A DNA stretch of 64,000 nucleotides from Mesorhizobium sp. WSM4313 (GTDB taxonomy: Bacteria > Pseudomonadota > Alphaproteobacteria > Rhizobiales > Rhizobiaceae), in contig NZ_NSFT01000003.1 in NCBI RefSeq assembly GCF_002294725.1, positions 434,001-498,000 on the forward strand, written 5' to 3'. The translations under genes were made by a program, and so were the position numbers. The notes below the pieces were generated by a model. The model was given only the letters and a program-made list of their open reading frames with translations. It had not been told where the DNA came from and made no database searches. This document shows, in pieces, positions 26,760-39,268 of the stretch; position 1 is the stretch's first letter; every line of letters begins with the position of its first letter.

Positions 26760-27697
26760 GCGCGGCAAGGCGATCGCCGCTGATGCGCCGACGCGTGCGC
26801 ACGGCCTGGCTGTTCCTCGCGCCGATGCTTCTCGTGCTCGCCGCCGTCGCCGGCTGGCCGTTCCTGCGCACGGTCTATTATGGTTTCACCGATGCTTCGC
26901 TGGCGGACCTCGACGCGCGGCAATGGGTGGGCTTCGACAATTACTTTTCGGTGCTGCGCCTGCCGAGCGGCCGCCTGCTCTATGACGGGTTGCTCGTCGA
27001 TCCGGTCTGGTGGCGCGCGGTGTGGAACACGGTGCGCTTTGCCGTGGTGTCGGTGGCCTGCGAGACGGTGCTGGGCATGATCGTGGCGCTTGCGCTCAAC
27101 ACCGAGTTCCCGGGACGCGGCATCGTGCGGGCCGCGATCCTCATTCCCTGGGCGATCCCGACCATCGTCTCGGCCAAGATGTGGCAGTGGATGCTCAACG
27201 ACCAGTTCGGCATCATCAATGTCGCGCTTCTCAATCTCGGCCTGATCGACACCAAGATCGCCTGGACCGCCAATGCCGATACCGCGATGATCGCCGTGCT
27301 GATCGTCGACATCTGGAAGACGACGCCGTTCATGGCGCTGCTGATCCTGGCGGCCCTGCAGATGCTGCCGCGCGAGATTCTCGAGGTGGCCAAGCTCGAT
27401 GGCGCGAACCCGTGGCAGATCTTCTGGCGGGTGACCTTGCCGCTGATCCGGCCGGCGGTGATGGTGGCGGTGATCTTCCGCGCGCTCGACGCGCTGCGCA
27501 TCTTCGACCTGATCTATGTGCTGACGCCGAACAATGTGCAGACCAAGTCAATGTCGATCTTCGCGCGCGAGAACCTGTTCGAGTTCGACAAGTTCGCCTA
27601 TGGCTCGGCCGCCTCGACGCTGCTTTTCCTGATCATCGGCCTGCTCACCATCGCCTATATCCGCATCGGCCGGCTGAGTTTCGACGGAGGGCGCTGA
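26756..27697 (+). CDS. ABC sugar transporter permease 1 (MalF type)
   Basis: 313 residues starting at GTG 26756, overlapping the binding-protein gene by four bases. Six membrane segments; the cytoplasmic EAA loop appears as EILEVAKLDGANPWQIFWRVTLP, which docks an ATPase. The N-terminus is short, as in ThuF-type permeases. Partner of the next permease in forming the channel. Confidence 0.9.
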   Translation: MSAARRSPLMRRRVRTAWLFLAPMLLVLAAVAGWPFLRTVYYGFTDASLADLDARQWVGFDNYFSVLRLPSGRLLYDGLLVDPVWWRAVWNTVRFAVVSVACETVLGMIVALALNTEFPGRGIVRAAILIPWAIPTIVSAKMWQWMLNDQFGIINVALLNLGLIDTKIAWTANADTAMIAVLIVDIWKTTPFMALLILAALQMLPREILEVAKLDGANPWQIFWRVTLPLIRPAVMVAVIFRALDALRIFDLIYVLTPNNVQTKSMSIFARENLFEFDKFAYGSAASTLLFLIIGLLTIAYIRIGRLSFDGGR

Positions 27698-27698
27698 C

Positions 27699-28523
<825 letters not shown>

Positions 28524-28639
28524 ACGCGACGCGAAAAAGTGACCGGAAAGCGTGTGCCGAAATGTCGGATCAGGTCGCGGCGGGCCGTCCTTGGATCGTA
28601 GAGCAACCCGCGCCGGGACGCCGGCGCCAGGAGACGATC

Positions 28640-29395
28640 ATGATCACCTTTCCCAATGAATCCGCCAAATATCGCACTGCGCGCGAAAAACTGCTGCGCA
28701 AGGAAATCGAGCTGCGCCGCGCCATGGAAGCGGTGGCGGAGGCAAGGCGCGCTTTGCCGCCGGGCGGTTTGGTGCCGCAGGACTATGTGTTCGACGCCCT
28801 GGACGACCAGGGCCAGCCGGCGAAAGTCAAGCTGTCGGACCTCTTCGCGCCGGGCAAGGATTCGCTCATCCTCTACCAGATGATGTTCCCGCGTCATCCG
28901 CAGGAGACGCGCGAGGTGGCGAAAGGCGGCGAGACGGCGAAGCTTGCCCGGCAGGACCAGCCATGCCCGTCCTGCACGGCGCTGCTCGACCAGTTCGACG
29001 GCGCGATCGGCCATCTCGAAGCGGCGGGTTTCAACTTCGCCGTGGTTGCGAAGACCGCGCTCGACAATCTGACGGCGCTCGGCCGCGACCGCGGCTGGAA
29101 AAACATGCGGCTCGTCTCGTCGGCCGGCAACGCTTTCAAGCGCGACTACAACTCCGAAACGGCCGAGGGCGCGCAGATACCGCTGCTTTCGGTGTTCCAC
29201 CGTGATGGTGACGGCATCCGGCATTTCTGGTCGTCGGAACTCGATTTCGCACCGGCAGACCCAGGCCAGGACCCGCGCGGCATCGGCACCTGCGAGATTC
29301 TGTGGAACCTGATGGATTTCACGCCCGAAGGCCGGCCGAACTGGCACGAGCAGCTGCAATATGCCGGGCACGCCGCCGGCGCGCACTGCCACTGA
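28640..29395 (+). CDS. DUF899 thioredoxin-like family protein
   Basis: 251 residues from ATG 28640 with a GGAG site. The N-terminal helix (KYRTAREKLLRKEIELRRAMEAV is its region) and the central thioredoxin-like fold with CPSCTALLDQFDGAIGHLE are characteristic of DUF899. The CPSC pair sits where thioredoxin has its CxxC, but no activity is established for the family. A tryptophan/histidine-rich C-terminus (NWHEQLQYAGH) closes the protein. It follows the ABC permease by 116 bases and could be a separate unit. Confidence 0.85.
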   Translation: MITFPNESAKYRTAREKLLRKEIELRRAMEAVAEARRALPPGGLVPQDYVFDALDDQGQPAKVKLSDLFAPGKDSLILYQMMFPRHPQETREVAKGGETAKLARQDQPCPSCTALLDQFDGAIGHLEAAGFNFAVVAKTALDNLTALGRDRGWKNMRLVSSAGNAFKRDYNSETAEGAQIPLLSVFHRDGDGIRHFWSSELDFAPADPGQDPRGIGTCEILWNLMDFTPEGRPNWHEQLQYAGHAAGAHCH

Positions 29396-29509
29396 TGGCG
29401 ACGCGGGCGCCAGGCCCGCGCGCTTCCTTTCGAGGCAACCTCTTAGGCAACCCTGGGGCCGGTGCCGCGTTGGGAAAGGCGGAGGGGCTGTTTCGGATCG
29501 GAGATCGAG

Positions 29510-30064
29510 ATGAAAACGCTGCTGCCCCTGGTCGCCGTCGCGCTTCTTGCCGGCGCGCCCGCCGCGTTCGCCCAGTCGGACAACTCAGACGCCGTGGGAC
29601 CGATGGTGACCGAGAACAAGGTCGACACCCAGACCTTCGTCACCACGGTGCCCAATGCCAACATGTTCGAGATCGAGTCGAGCAAGCTGGCGCAAGAGAA
29701 GTCGGTGTCGGCCGACGTCAAGGCTTTCGCCGCGCAGATGATCAAGGATCACACCAAGGCCGGCGAGGAGTTCAAGACGGCGCTGAGCCAGGGCCAGACC
29801 ACCGCGTCGATCAAGCCCGCCGGCCCCGCGCTGCAGCCGAAGGAGCAGCAGCTGCTCGATGAATTGAAGAGCGCCAGCGGCAAGGAGTTCGACGCCAAAT
29901 ATATCAAGATGCAGACCGACGCGCATAAAGCTGCGGTGGCGCTGTTTTCCACCTACGCCAATTCCGGCGACGACCCGGCGATGAAGGAATTCGCCAAGAA
30001 GACGCTGCCGGTGCTGAAGATGCACGAGAAGCATGTGAAGGAACTGGCGGTGGCGCATCAGTGA
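29510..30064 (+). CDS. DUF4142 secreted protein
   Basis: 184 residues from ATG 29510 with GGAGATCGAG upstream. A signal peptide (MKTLLPLVAVALLAGAPAA, cut after AFA) precedes a four-helix ferritin-like DUF4142 domain with ANMFEIESSKLAQEKS, MIKDHTKAGEEFK and VLKMHEKHVKELA. The histidines in the helices (KDHTKA, DAHKAA, MHEKH) could bind metal. The function of the family is not established; the protein should be periplasmic. Confidence 0.87.
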   Translation: MKTLLPLVAVALLAGAPAAFAQSDNSDAVGPMVTENKVDTQTFVTTVPNANMFEIESSKLAQEKSVSADVKAFAAQMIKDHTKAGEEFKTALSQGQTTASIKPAGPALQPKEQQLLDELKSASGKEFDAKYIKMQTDAHKAAVALFSTYANSGDDPAMKEFAKKTLPVLKMHEKHVKELAVAHQ

Positions 30065-30077
30065 GGGGGCGCACTTG

Positions 30078-30258
30078 CCTTCTCCCCCTGTGGGAGAAGG
30101 TGGCCGCGCAGCGGCCGGATGAGGGGTGCTCCAGCGGAGTGAGACGCTGGCAATAAGCCATACGGTCACGGTTGGACGAGCGGTTTTGCCAGGCTGGAAC
30201 ACCCCTCATCCGTCTCGGCGCTGCGCGCCGATCCACCTTCCCCCACAAGGGGGGAAGG
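30078..30258. repeat. Rhizobial long inverted repeat element
   Basis: Outer arms CCTTCTCCCCCTGTGGG and CCCCACAAGGGGGGAAGG, inner arms GGATGAGGGGTG and CACCCCTCATCC, with GC-rich palindromes between. About 180 bases, filling most of the gap between the DUF4142 and RidA genes. Elements with these CCTTCTCCC arms are dispersed in Rhizobiales genomes; a related one is inside 41929-42294. Confidence 0.8.
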
Positions 30259-30317
30259 GAAGGCTGGCGTTCCCCCGCTGCCCCGATAAGCTCGCGCGCA
30301 ACAAAGGGAGGACCGCC

Positions 30318-30710
30318 ATGGACAAGGAAGTCATCGAAGTGCCCGTGATGTCGGCCAAGGTGCGCTCGCTCGGCCTGCCGTGCTCGACGGCGGTGCGGGC
30401 CAACGGCTTCGTCTTCATCTCGGCGACGCCGCCGGTCGACATGGCGACCGGCGAGATGGTGCGCGGCAACATCGAAACGCAGACCGAAGCGTCGCTGAAG
30501 GCGCTCAAACATTGCCTGGAAGCGGCCGGCACCTCGCTGGACAAGGTGGTGATGGTACGCATCTACGCCGTCAATTCCGGCTTCTACAGTGCCATCAACC
30601 GGGTCTATGCGAAGTATTTTTCGACCAACCCACCGGCACGGAGTTTCGTGCCAGTGGCATCATGGCCGATGGAGTTTGATATCGAGATTGAGTGTGTGGC
30701 TGTGGCGTGA
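30318..30710 (+). CDS. RidA family (YjgF/YER057c/UK114) protein
   Basis: 130 residues from ATG 30318 with AGGGAGGA upstream. The chorismate-mutase-like fold is shown by AVRANGFVFISATPP, TEASLKALKHCLEAAGTSLDKVV, INRVYAKYFS and PARSFVPVASWPMEFDIEIE, including the arginine that binds the carboxylate in imine deaminases. It may remove reactive enamine/imine intermediates. The gene marks the left border of the foreign-looking segment that follows. Confidence 0.88.
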   Translation: MDKEVIEVPVMSAKVRSLGLPCSTAVRANGFVFISATPPVDMATGEMVRGNIETQTEASLKALKHCLEAAGTSLDKVVMVRIYAVNSGFYSAINRVYAKYFSTNPPARSFVPVASWPMEFDIEIECVAVA

Positions 30711-31113
30711 GCGGCCACCTCTCAAATGGACGCTAATCTGGGTGGCTTAGCCGGGAGCAGCTACGTATCCAGGCACAGCATTTGCCGACGATCATCCGCC
30801 AACGCGCCCGTTGAATGACTTTCCGGAGGTTCGAATGGGCGCGCACGGGTAAGGGCCAATCGGAGGCTGACAGGCTCATTGAACGCGTAGCACCCGTGCT
30901 CACAATTTTCCCTGAGTGACACCTCTTTTCGTTTCAAAATTGCAAAAGATTTCTCATTTAAATAAAATCATTTGCAGTCTTTCACCGTTTACGGTAGTCA
31001 ATCGTGCCCCAGGAGGCGATCCTCAATCGGCTCCTGTGACTTGTACGTCAGGACACAGCCCCGCTGGGGAGAGGTTTCCAAGTCTTTGGGCACAGCTTGC
31101 TGAAGGAGACGAA
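30711..31113 (+). other. AT-rich upstream region of the HTH-GTPase gene
   Basis: 403 bases without a gene. From about 30900 the composition shifts to AT-rich. An imperfect palindrome TGCAAAAGATTT (30941-30952) with AAATCATTTGCA (30965-30976), one mismatch, 12-base spacer, is a good candidate operator and AT-rich promoter area. An open frame begins with GTG at 30916 in phase with the gene but its 66 residues are not HTH-like. Confidence 0.55.
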
Positions 31114-33189
31114 ATGCCAATCCCGACAAATGTGCTGCGAAAGGCTCGTGAGGAGGCCGGTGTCAAGCAATCCGAGTTGGCGAAGGCTCTGGGTGTCAGC
31201 CCAAGCGTTGTCTCTCGGTTAGAAAAAACTGACGAGACTGAAGATGCGATGGCTCGGCGTTACTTGGGTGCGATTGGAACCCAGGTGGGTGATGCAATAA
31301 TCGATTTCTACCAGCGCGATTGGACGTTTTCGGAGCGTCCATCGTTCTATCATCCTGACAAAGATATTTTGTGGGATTGCGAATTGTCACTAAAGAAACT
31401 AGCTAGCCTAGAGAACGACGAGAACTACGATCATCTCCTGGATCTTCCAATTCAAAAGACTCGCGGTAGTATTATTGTATCATCTGAATATATATTTAGG
31501 CTCGACCATACTATAGCCTGGATTGGTCCCATTGGCGTCGGGAAAACGACGGCTCTCTCGCATCTAACGGGGCTGATCATCGACGGCAGTTCGGGCAAAC
31601 AGCCTGTCTTTCCTGCAACTGGCGGTCGCACAACAATCTGTGAAGTGGTGATTCGGCCTGCGCCCGCATTTGGAGTTGCGGTGGAGCCGATGACTGAAGA
31701 TGCGGTTCGTCTTCTGGTAAGGGACATGGTTCGAGGAATTTCGCTCGGTGAGGGTGGCCTCACGACCGAGATGGACCGAGCTGTTCGAAATATGGCGGAT
31801 GTGAAGCGTCCTAAGGGTGTGATTGTTGACCCAGTGTCTTTAATTCTGGAAGAAAATAATGGCGCCGTCGACGAGGCTGTTGAACAGATAATTTTGCGTA
31901 TGAATCTAAAACAAAGAACCGAGACGCAAATTATCTTGTCAGAAACAAATGAAAAAGGTCTTCGATGGGTTTCCGAAAACGTTACGAAAATCAACTACGG
32001 TCAACATCCCGGGTTCTCATTGCCGTCAAAAATAACTGTGTTTGTTCCTGAGAGTTATTTTAGGAATAGCGAATATAATCTGAGCATTGTCGATACAAAG
32101 GGAATTATTGGCACATCCCAGAGAAATGATCTTAGGGACTATATAGATGATCCCCGTACTCTCTCTGTTTTATGCTCTGGATTTAACGACGCTCCTGGTG
32201 CTGATACGACAAGGATATTGTCTGATTTGAAAGCGACTGGGTCAGACGCCATTGAGAGGCAGAGGATTTCAATTCTGATATTGGCTCGTAGTGACGAAGC
32301 CATGAAGGTAATTGACGATTCTGGAGACCTTCCAGATACCGCTCAGGAGGGGTATGCGATTCGTGAGGATCAAGCCCGCAAATCTTTAACGGATGAAGGC
32401 GCGTCAGGCGTTCCGATAGGTTTTTTCAATGCTTTGACTGATAGTGCATCAGAAGCTTGGGCGCGGCTGGACAATCAGATTGGCCTCATCCGTCAAAGGC
32501 AGGTTGATCGACTTAAGAGATCCGTTGAGCTTGCTGAGGCACTTGTTTCGAATCCAGACGTTGCAAAAATTGAACAAGCGCGCGCTTCGATAGACGAAGA
32601 GATTGGGCGGATCATAGCAGCCTATTCAAAATTGGTGCCTCTGATTCGACCGGCGCAGCAGAATTTAATTCAAGAGCTTGAAAGGGGCCATCCTAGCTCC
32701 ATCGCTGCGTCGGTAGTAAGGCGCGGGGCATGGGATAACTTCTCAGTTGATCATATTATCGGCGTCGGCGTACGGGTTGATGCAAATTTGCGTACCAAAG
32801 ACGTGTTTCTTAAGATTCATGGTAGACTGGAGGCACTTGAGCAGAAGTTTTCGTCACTGCCTGAGGTTGTTGCCATTGTAACCAATATTCGTGATGACCT
32901 TAACGAATGGAGGCAGGAGTTTTTAACTAGAGCCTTGTCGATTGGACGTGTGGCTTATAAAGCTGTCTTGGATACTGAGCCCGACCTTTGGGAACGTTTA
33001 GCCACTCATTGGGGGCAAGGACCAGGTTACAGGAATAGAGTAATCGCGGACGTCAAGAAATGGTTTGAAGAGACAACAAAGCTAGCGGCTGTACGCACGA
33101 CGGTCGAGAGACGTTTGAGCGAGGCGTGGCAAGATGCGGTACTGTCTCGCTTAGGAGAGGCTTTGAAGGAGCATGATCCGGAAGAATAG
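31114..33189 (+). CDS. Helix-turn-helix / dynamin-like GTPase fusion protein, function unknown
   Basis: 691 residues from ATG 31114, fixed by GAAGGAG seven to eight bases upstream. Residues 7-37 are a Cro/C1 helix-turn-helix (AREEAGVKQSELAKALGV, then SPSVVSRLEKT). Residues about 130-440 form a P-loop GTPase-like domain: GPIGVGKTT (138-146), a switch-I-like GGRTTICEVV (170-179), DTKG (327-330, DxxG motif) and a weak G4, ARSD (391-394). Residues about 450-690 are helical and charged. The order recalls dynamin-like proteins, but the HTH fusion is unusual. The DNA is visibly AT-richer than all neighbours, implying transfer. It stands alone between RidA and carB. A defence or stress role is speculation. 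Confidence 0.8.
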   Translation: MPIPTNVLRKAREEAGVKQSELAKALGVSPSVVSRLEKTDETEDAMARRYLGAIGTQVGDAIIDFYQRDWTFSERPSFYHPDKDILWDCELSLKKLASLENDENYDHLLDLPIQKTRGSIIVSSEYIFRLDHTIAWIGPIGVGKTTALSHLTGLIIDGSSGKQPVFPATGGRTTICEVVIRPAPAFGVAVEPMTEDAVRLLVRDMVRGISLGEGGLTTEMDRAVRNMADVKRPKGVIVDPVSLILEENNGAVDEAVEQIILRMNLKQRTETQIILSETNEKGLRWVSENVTKINYGQHPGFSLPSKITVFVPESYFRNSEYNLSIVDTKGIIGTSQRNDLRDYIDDPRTLSVLCSGFNDAPGADTTRILSDLKATGSDAIERQRISILILARSDEAMKVIDDSGDLPDTAQEGYAIREDQARKSLTDEGASGVPIGFFNALTDSASEAWARLDNQIGLIRQRQVDRLKRSVELAEALVSNPDVAKIEQARASIDEEIGRIIAAYSKLVPLIRPAQQNLIQELERGHPSSIAASVVRRGAWDNFSVDHIIGVGVRVDANLRTKDVFLKIHGRLEALEQKFSSLPEVVAIVTNIRDDLNEWRQEFLTRALSIGRVAYKAVLDTEPDLWERLATHWGQGPGYRNRVIADVKKWFEETTKLAAVRTTVERRLSEAWQDAVLSRLGEALKEHDPEE

Positions 33190-33245
33190 TTTGGAATTCA
33201 GCGTAGCTCCCACCTATCCTTTCGGGGTGTAAAGTCACCTAATCA

Positions 33246-36749
<3,504 letters not shown>

Positions 36750-36890
36750 GTCTACGGGTTCCGTTCGGCGAGCAGCTTGCACGAAAAACCGGGCGGGAAG
36801 GACCCGGCCGGTTGTGCTTGCGATTCTGGTATCAGGCTAGGAGGGCCTTATAGGGAAGAGTTTTGGCGGATGTAACCCCGAAAATGAGGG

Positions 36891-37062
36891 GAGTAGGGGA
36901 GTAGGCAGTAGGGAGTAGGGCAGTAGGGAGTAGGGAGTAGGGAGTAGGGAGTAGGGCAGTAGGGCAGTAGGGCAGTAGGGCAGTAGGGCAGTAGGGCAGT
37001 AGGGCAGTAGGGCAGTAGGGCAGTAGGGCAGTAGGGGCTCTCTTCCCTACTGCCCTACTGCC
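36891..37062. repeat. GTAGGGCA minisatellite ending in a hairpin
   Basis: About 19 head-to-tail units of GTAGGGA (7 bases) or GTAGGGCA (8 bases) from 36891 to 37037, nine of them perfect GTAGGGCA in a row from 36959. Immediately after, CCCTACTGCCCTACTGCC (37045-37062) is the inverse complement of the last two units, making a long stem. It lies between the SH3 gene and carB. The regularly spaced GGG tracts could form G-quadruplexes on the plus strand. The remainder of the 326-base gap (36750-36890) shows no gene. Confidence 0.92.
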
Positions 37063-37075
37063 TTATTCCCCTGTA

Positions 37076-37888
37076 TCAGTAAAACGCCAGTGCGTCCGTG
37101 ATCTCGAAGCGCTCGGAAACGCCAATGCGGATCATGTTGAGGCTGCCTTCGCGGGTGAAGCGGAATTCGTCGGAGGAGTCGGAGCCGGCGGGCCTGCCGT
37201 CGTGGAAATTGATGAGGCGGGTGCCGCCGTCCGGCCAGGTCACGGTCACGACGCTATCGCCGCCCTCATGCGCGACACTGATTTCGCAGCGGGTCATCGG
37301 CTGGCCGACATGGCGGGCGCAGGGGATGCCGCTGGCATCGGGGGCAGGGGCATCGGCCTGAGAGGTTGCCGAGGCCGCGAAGGCGAGGGCGTAGGCATCC
37401 CGCATGGCGATTGCGCTGATATCGATTGCCGTTGGCGGAGCGGCTGGCTCGCTGCGGCCCAGGCGCGCCGCGATGTCCGGCTGCGGTTCTTCGGAAGGCT
37501 CGGGCGCGTTGGCTTCCCGTGGCAGGCTGGCGTCCGTGGCCGGCGCTGCTGCATCTTCAGGGGCCGGCGCCGGATTGGCGGGGCTGAGATAGCGGGCCGG
37601 CGCCCAGCCGGTTATGTGGGCGTCCTGCGTGTCCTCGACCTTGCACCATGGATAGTTGTTGACGGTCTTGCAGCCGTAATTCTTCACGGCGGTGCCGTTG
37701 GGCAGCCGCGCCGCCACCTTCCCACTTGCTGAAGCGGTGGCGCGGATGTTGAGGAGATCATCCGGCGCGAGGCCGCCGATGATCGAGACGATCGGTCCCG
37801 GCGCATCCTGGGCCATGGCCGGCAGGGGCGCCGCCAGCAGTGGAGCGACGAAGAGCAGCGTCGATGGGAGCCTAACCCTGCGCTTCAT
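37076..37888 (-). CDS. Secreted SH3-domain protein
   Basis: 270 residues from ATG 37888. Signal peptide MKRRVRLPSTLLFVAPLLAA with cleavage after AMA; then a bacterial SH3 domain (about 35-100) with LNIRATASASGKVAARLPNG and WCKVEDTQDAHITGWAPARYL; then a Pro/Ala/Glu-rich linker; then a C-terminal domain with CARHVGQPMTRCEISVAHEG and FRFTREGSLNMI. The SH3 part may bind peptidoglycan. The start overlaps the end of the phosphoesterase gene by 17 bases, suggesting co-transcription. Confidence 0.83.
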   Translation of the reverse strand: MKRRVRLPSTLLFVAPLLAAPLPAMAQDAPGPIVSIIGGLAPDDLLNIRATASASGKVAARLPNGTAVKNYGCKTVNNYPWCKVEDTQDAHITGWAPARYLSPANPAPAPEDAAAPATDASLPREANAPEPSEEPQPDIAARLGRSEPAAPPTAIDISAIAMRDAYALAFAASATSQADAPAPDASGIPCARHVGQPMTRCEISVAHEGGDSVVTVTWPDGGTRLINFHDGRPAGSDSSDEFRFTREGSLNMIRIGVSERFEITDALAFY

Positions 37889-38681
37889 GCATAGGCTCCG
37901 CTCGATCGGGATATGAACTCCGCTCAATCCTCATAAATCCGGTCCGCAGCGCGTGTGCCCATTCCGGCCGTCCCGCCTGTTCGGCCTGCTTTGCGGCGGC
38001 TTCATGGTCGTAGTCCACCGCGATCGCCTCGAAGCGGTCGGCGCGGCCGGGCACGTCCAGCTCGACGATGCCGTAGCGGGCGTGCGGCGATCCTTGCTCG
38101 GAGACATGCGCCGGCGGCGTGTCATCGTCGTAGGCGGGGCAGCCGACGCTGCCGGGGTTGAAGATGACCGGACCGTTGGGGATGCGGATCAGCTCGTTGC
38201 GATGGCTGTGGCCGCACAGCACGAGGCGGCAGGCCGGATCGAGCGGCTTCAGCCGGCGCCTGATCGCGGCGAGCGGCGCGCGCACCAACTGGCCGTCGAC
38301 AATGGCGTCGGCGAGGTATTTTTCGTCATGGTCCCGCCGGGCGTGGAAGGCTATGACGCCGGGCACGATCTCCAATGTGAGCGGCAGGGCGAGCAACGCC
38401 TCGCGCTGCGGCGCGGTCAACCGCTCCTGGGCGTAGCGGTCGGACGGCCACATGGCTTCATCGGCCACGTCCTGGGCGACGCGGCGGTCGTGATTGCCGC
38501 GCACCGTCGGCAGATTGAGCGCCTGCAGCCGTTCCATCGTCTGGCGCGGCCAGAGCGGGCCAGACACGCAGTCCCCGAGATTGACGATGATGTCGGCGCC
38601 GCCTCGCTGGTTCAGATCGTCGAGCACAGCGTCCAAGGCGAGCACGTTGCCGTGGATGTCGGCCACTACGGCGATGCGCAT
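37872..38681 (-). CDS. Calcineurin-like metallophosphoesterase
   Basis: 269 residues. Metal-binding motifs in order: VADIHGN (D-x-H), NLGDCVSG (GDxx), RGNHDRR (GNHD), LVLCGHSHR (GHxH) and NPGSVG. This matches the YfcE/MJ0936 group of small phosphodiesterases, which hydrolyse phosphoesters with two metal ions; the natural substrate is unknown. It is cytoplasmic. It precedes the SH3 gene with overlapping ends. Confidence 0.9.
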   Translation of the reverse strand: MRIAVVADIHGNVLALDAVLDDLNQRGGADIIVNLGDCVSGPLWPRQTMERLQALNLPTVRGNHDRRVAQDVADEAMWPSDRYAQERLTAPQREALLALPLTLEIVPGVIAFHARRDHDEKYLADAIVDGQLVRAPLAAIRRRLKPLDPACRLVLCGHSHRNELIRIPNGPVIFNPGSVGCPAYDDDTPPAHVSEQGSPHARYGIVELDVPGRADRFEAIAVDYDHEAAAKQAEQAGRPEWAHALRTGFMRIERSSYPDRAEPMHEAQG

Positions 38682-38718
38682 GAGAGCTCCATGACAGGCA
38701 ATTTCGTCAGCGCCGCAA

Positions 38719-39075
38719 TCAGGCCTCGAGTTCCATCTCGGACGTGCCGACCGCCGGCAGATCCTTGTCGCCGTCAGCCGCGGCGATCACGCTGTCGAGC
38801 AGGCCGGGGAAGCGCTTGTCGAGGTCGTCGCGGCGCAGCGTGATCAACCGGCTGGTGCCGACCGCTTCGCTGCGGGTGACGCCCGCCTCGCGCAGCTTGG
38901 CGAGGTGGTAACTGAGATTGGTCTTGGAGGCGAGGTCGAGGAACTTGCTGCAGTTCATCGGCACGCCTTCCTTGCGAGCCAGATAGCGGACAATGGCAAG
39001 CCGGGTCGGGTCGCCGAGCACGGCGAGCACGATCGGTAGGCTGATCTGGTCGGCGGTTGGATGGGGCAGGCTCAT
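38719..39075 (-). CDS. ArsR-family transcriptional repressor
   Basis: 118 residues, a winged helix with LGDPTRLAIVRYLARKEGVP, CSKFLDLASKTNLSYHLAKLREAG as recognition helix region, and RLITLRRDDLDKRFPGLLDS as wing and dimer helix. The metal-binding cysteine pair of ArsR/SmtB is absent, only one cysteine is seen, so it probably senses something other than a thiophilic metal. It is divergent from an MFS exporter over a palindrome-bearing gap, the usual arrangement for local repression. Confidence 0.88.
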   Translation of the reverse strand: MSLPHPTADQISLPIVLAVLGDPTRLAIVRYLARKEGVPMNCSKFLDLASKTNLSYHLAKLREAGVTRSEAVGTSRLITLRRDDLDKRFPGLLDSVIAAADGDKDLPAVGTSEMELEA

Positions 39076-39208
39076 GGCCCAGAATTAAGCACAAACGGCA
39101 CGAACTTCAACGCTGGCTTCCTTTTCTGCCGACAGACATAACCTCTTCCTTTCGGCCCGTCCTGACACAGGGCTGTCAGCAGGGTTCAGCTATTTTATCC
39201 CGGCTCGG

Positions 39209-39253
39209 TTGACATCATGCCCCGCTATGTCCAATTGTTCAATAACTTTTGAA
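39209..39253 (+). promoter_or_regulatory. Promoter and operator between the ArsR and MFS genes
   Basis: TTGACA (39209-39214) is a good -35 element for the MFS gene. Just downstream TTCAA (39238-39242) and TTGAA (39249-39253) form a palindrome flanked by GTCC and GGAC. The position over the start site fits repression by the divergent ArsR protein. Confidence 0.6.
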
Positions 39254-39268
39254 CTAAGGACAGCTTCC

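Noticed and set aside
30916-31113. Upstream GTG start that would lengthen the HTH-GTPase by 66 residues
   Set aside because: The extension has no domain character, no ribosome site is seen, and the ATG at 31114 has GAAGGAG and begins exactly at the HTH.
30711-33245. Prophage or integrative element around the HTH-GTPase gene
   Set aside because: No integrase, transposase, tRNA target or clear direct repeats at the borders were seen; only the composition is foreign.
36891-37037. Possible CRISPR array
   Set aside because: Units are seven or eight bases, head to tail, with no unique spacers; it is a minisatellite.
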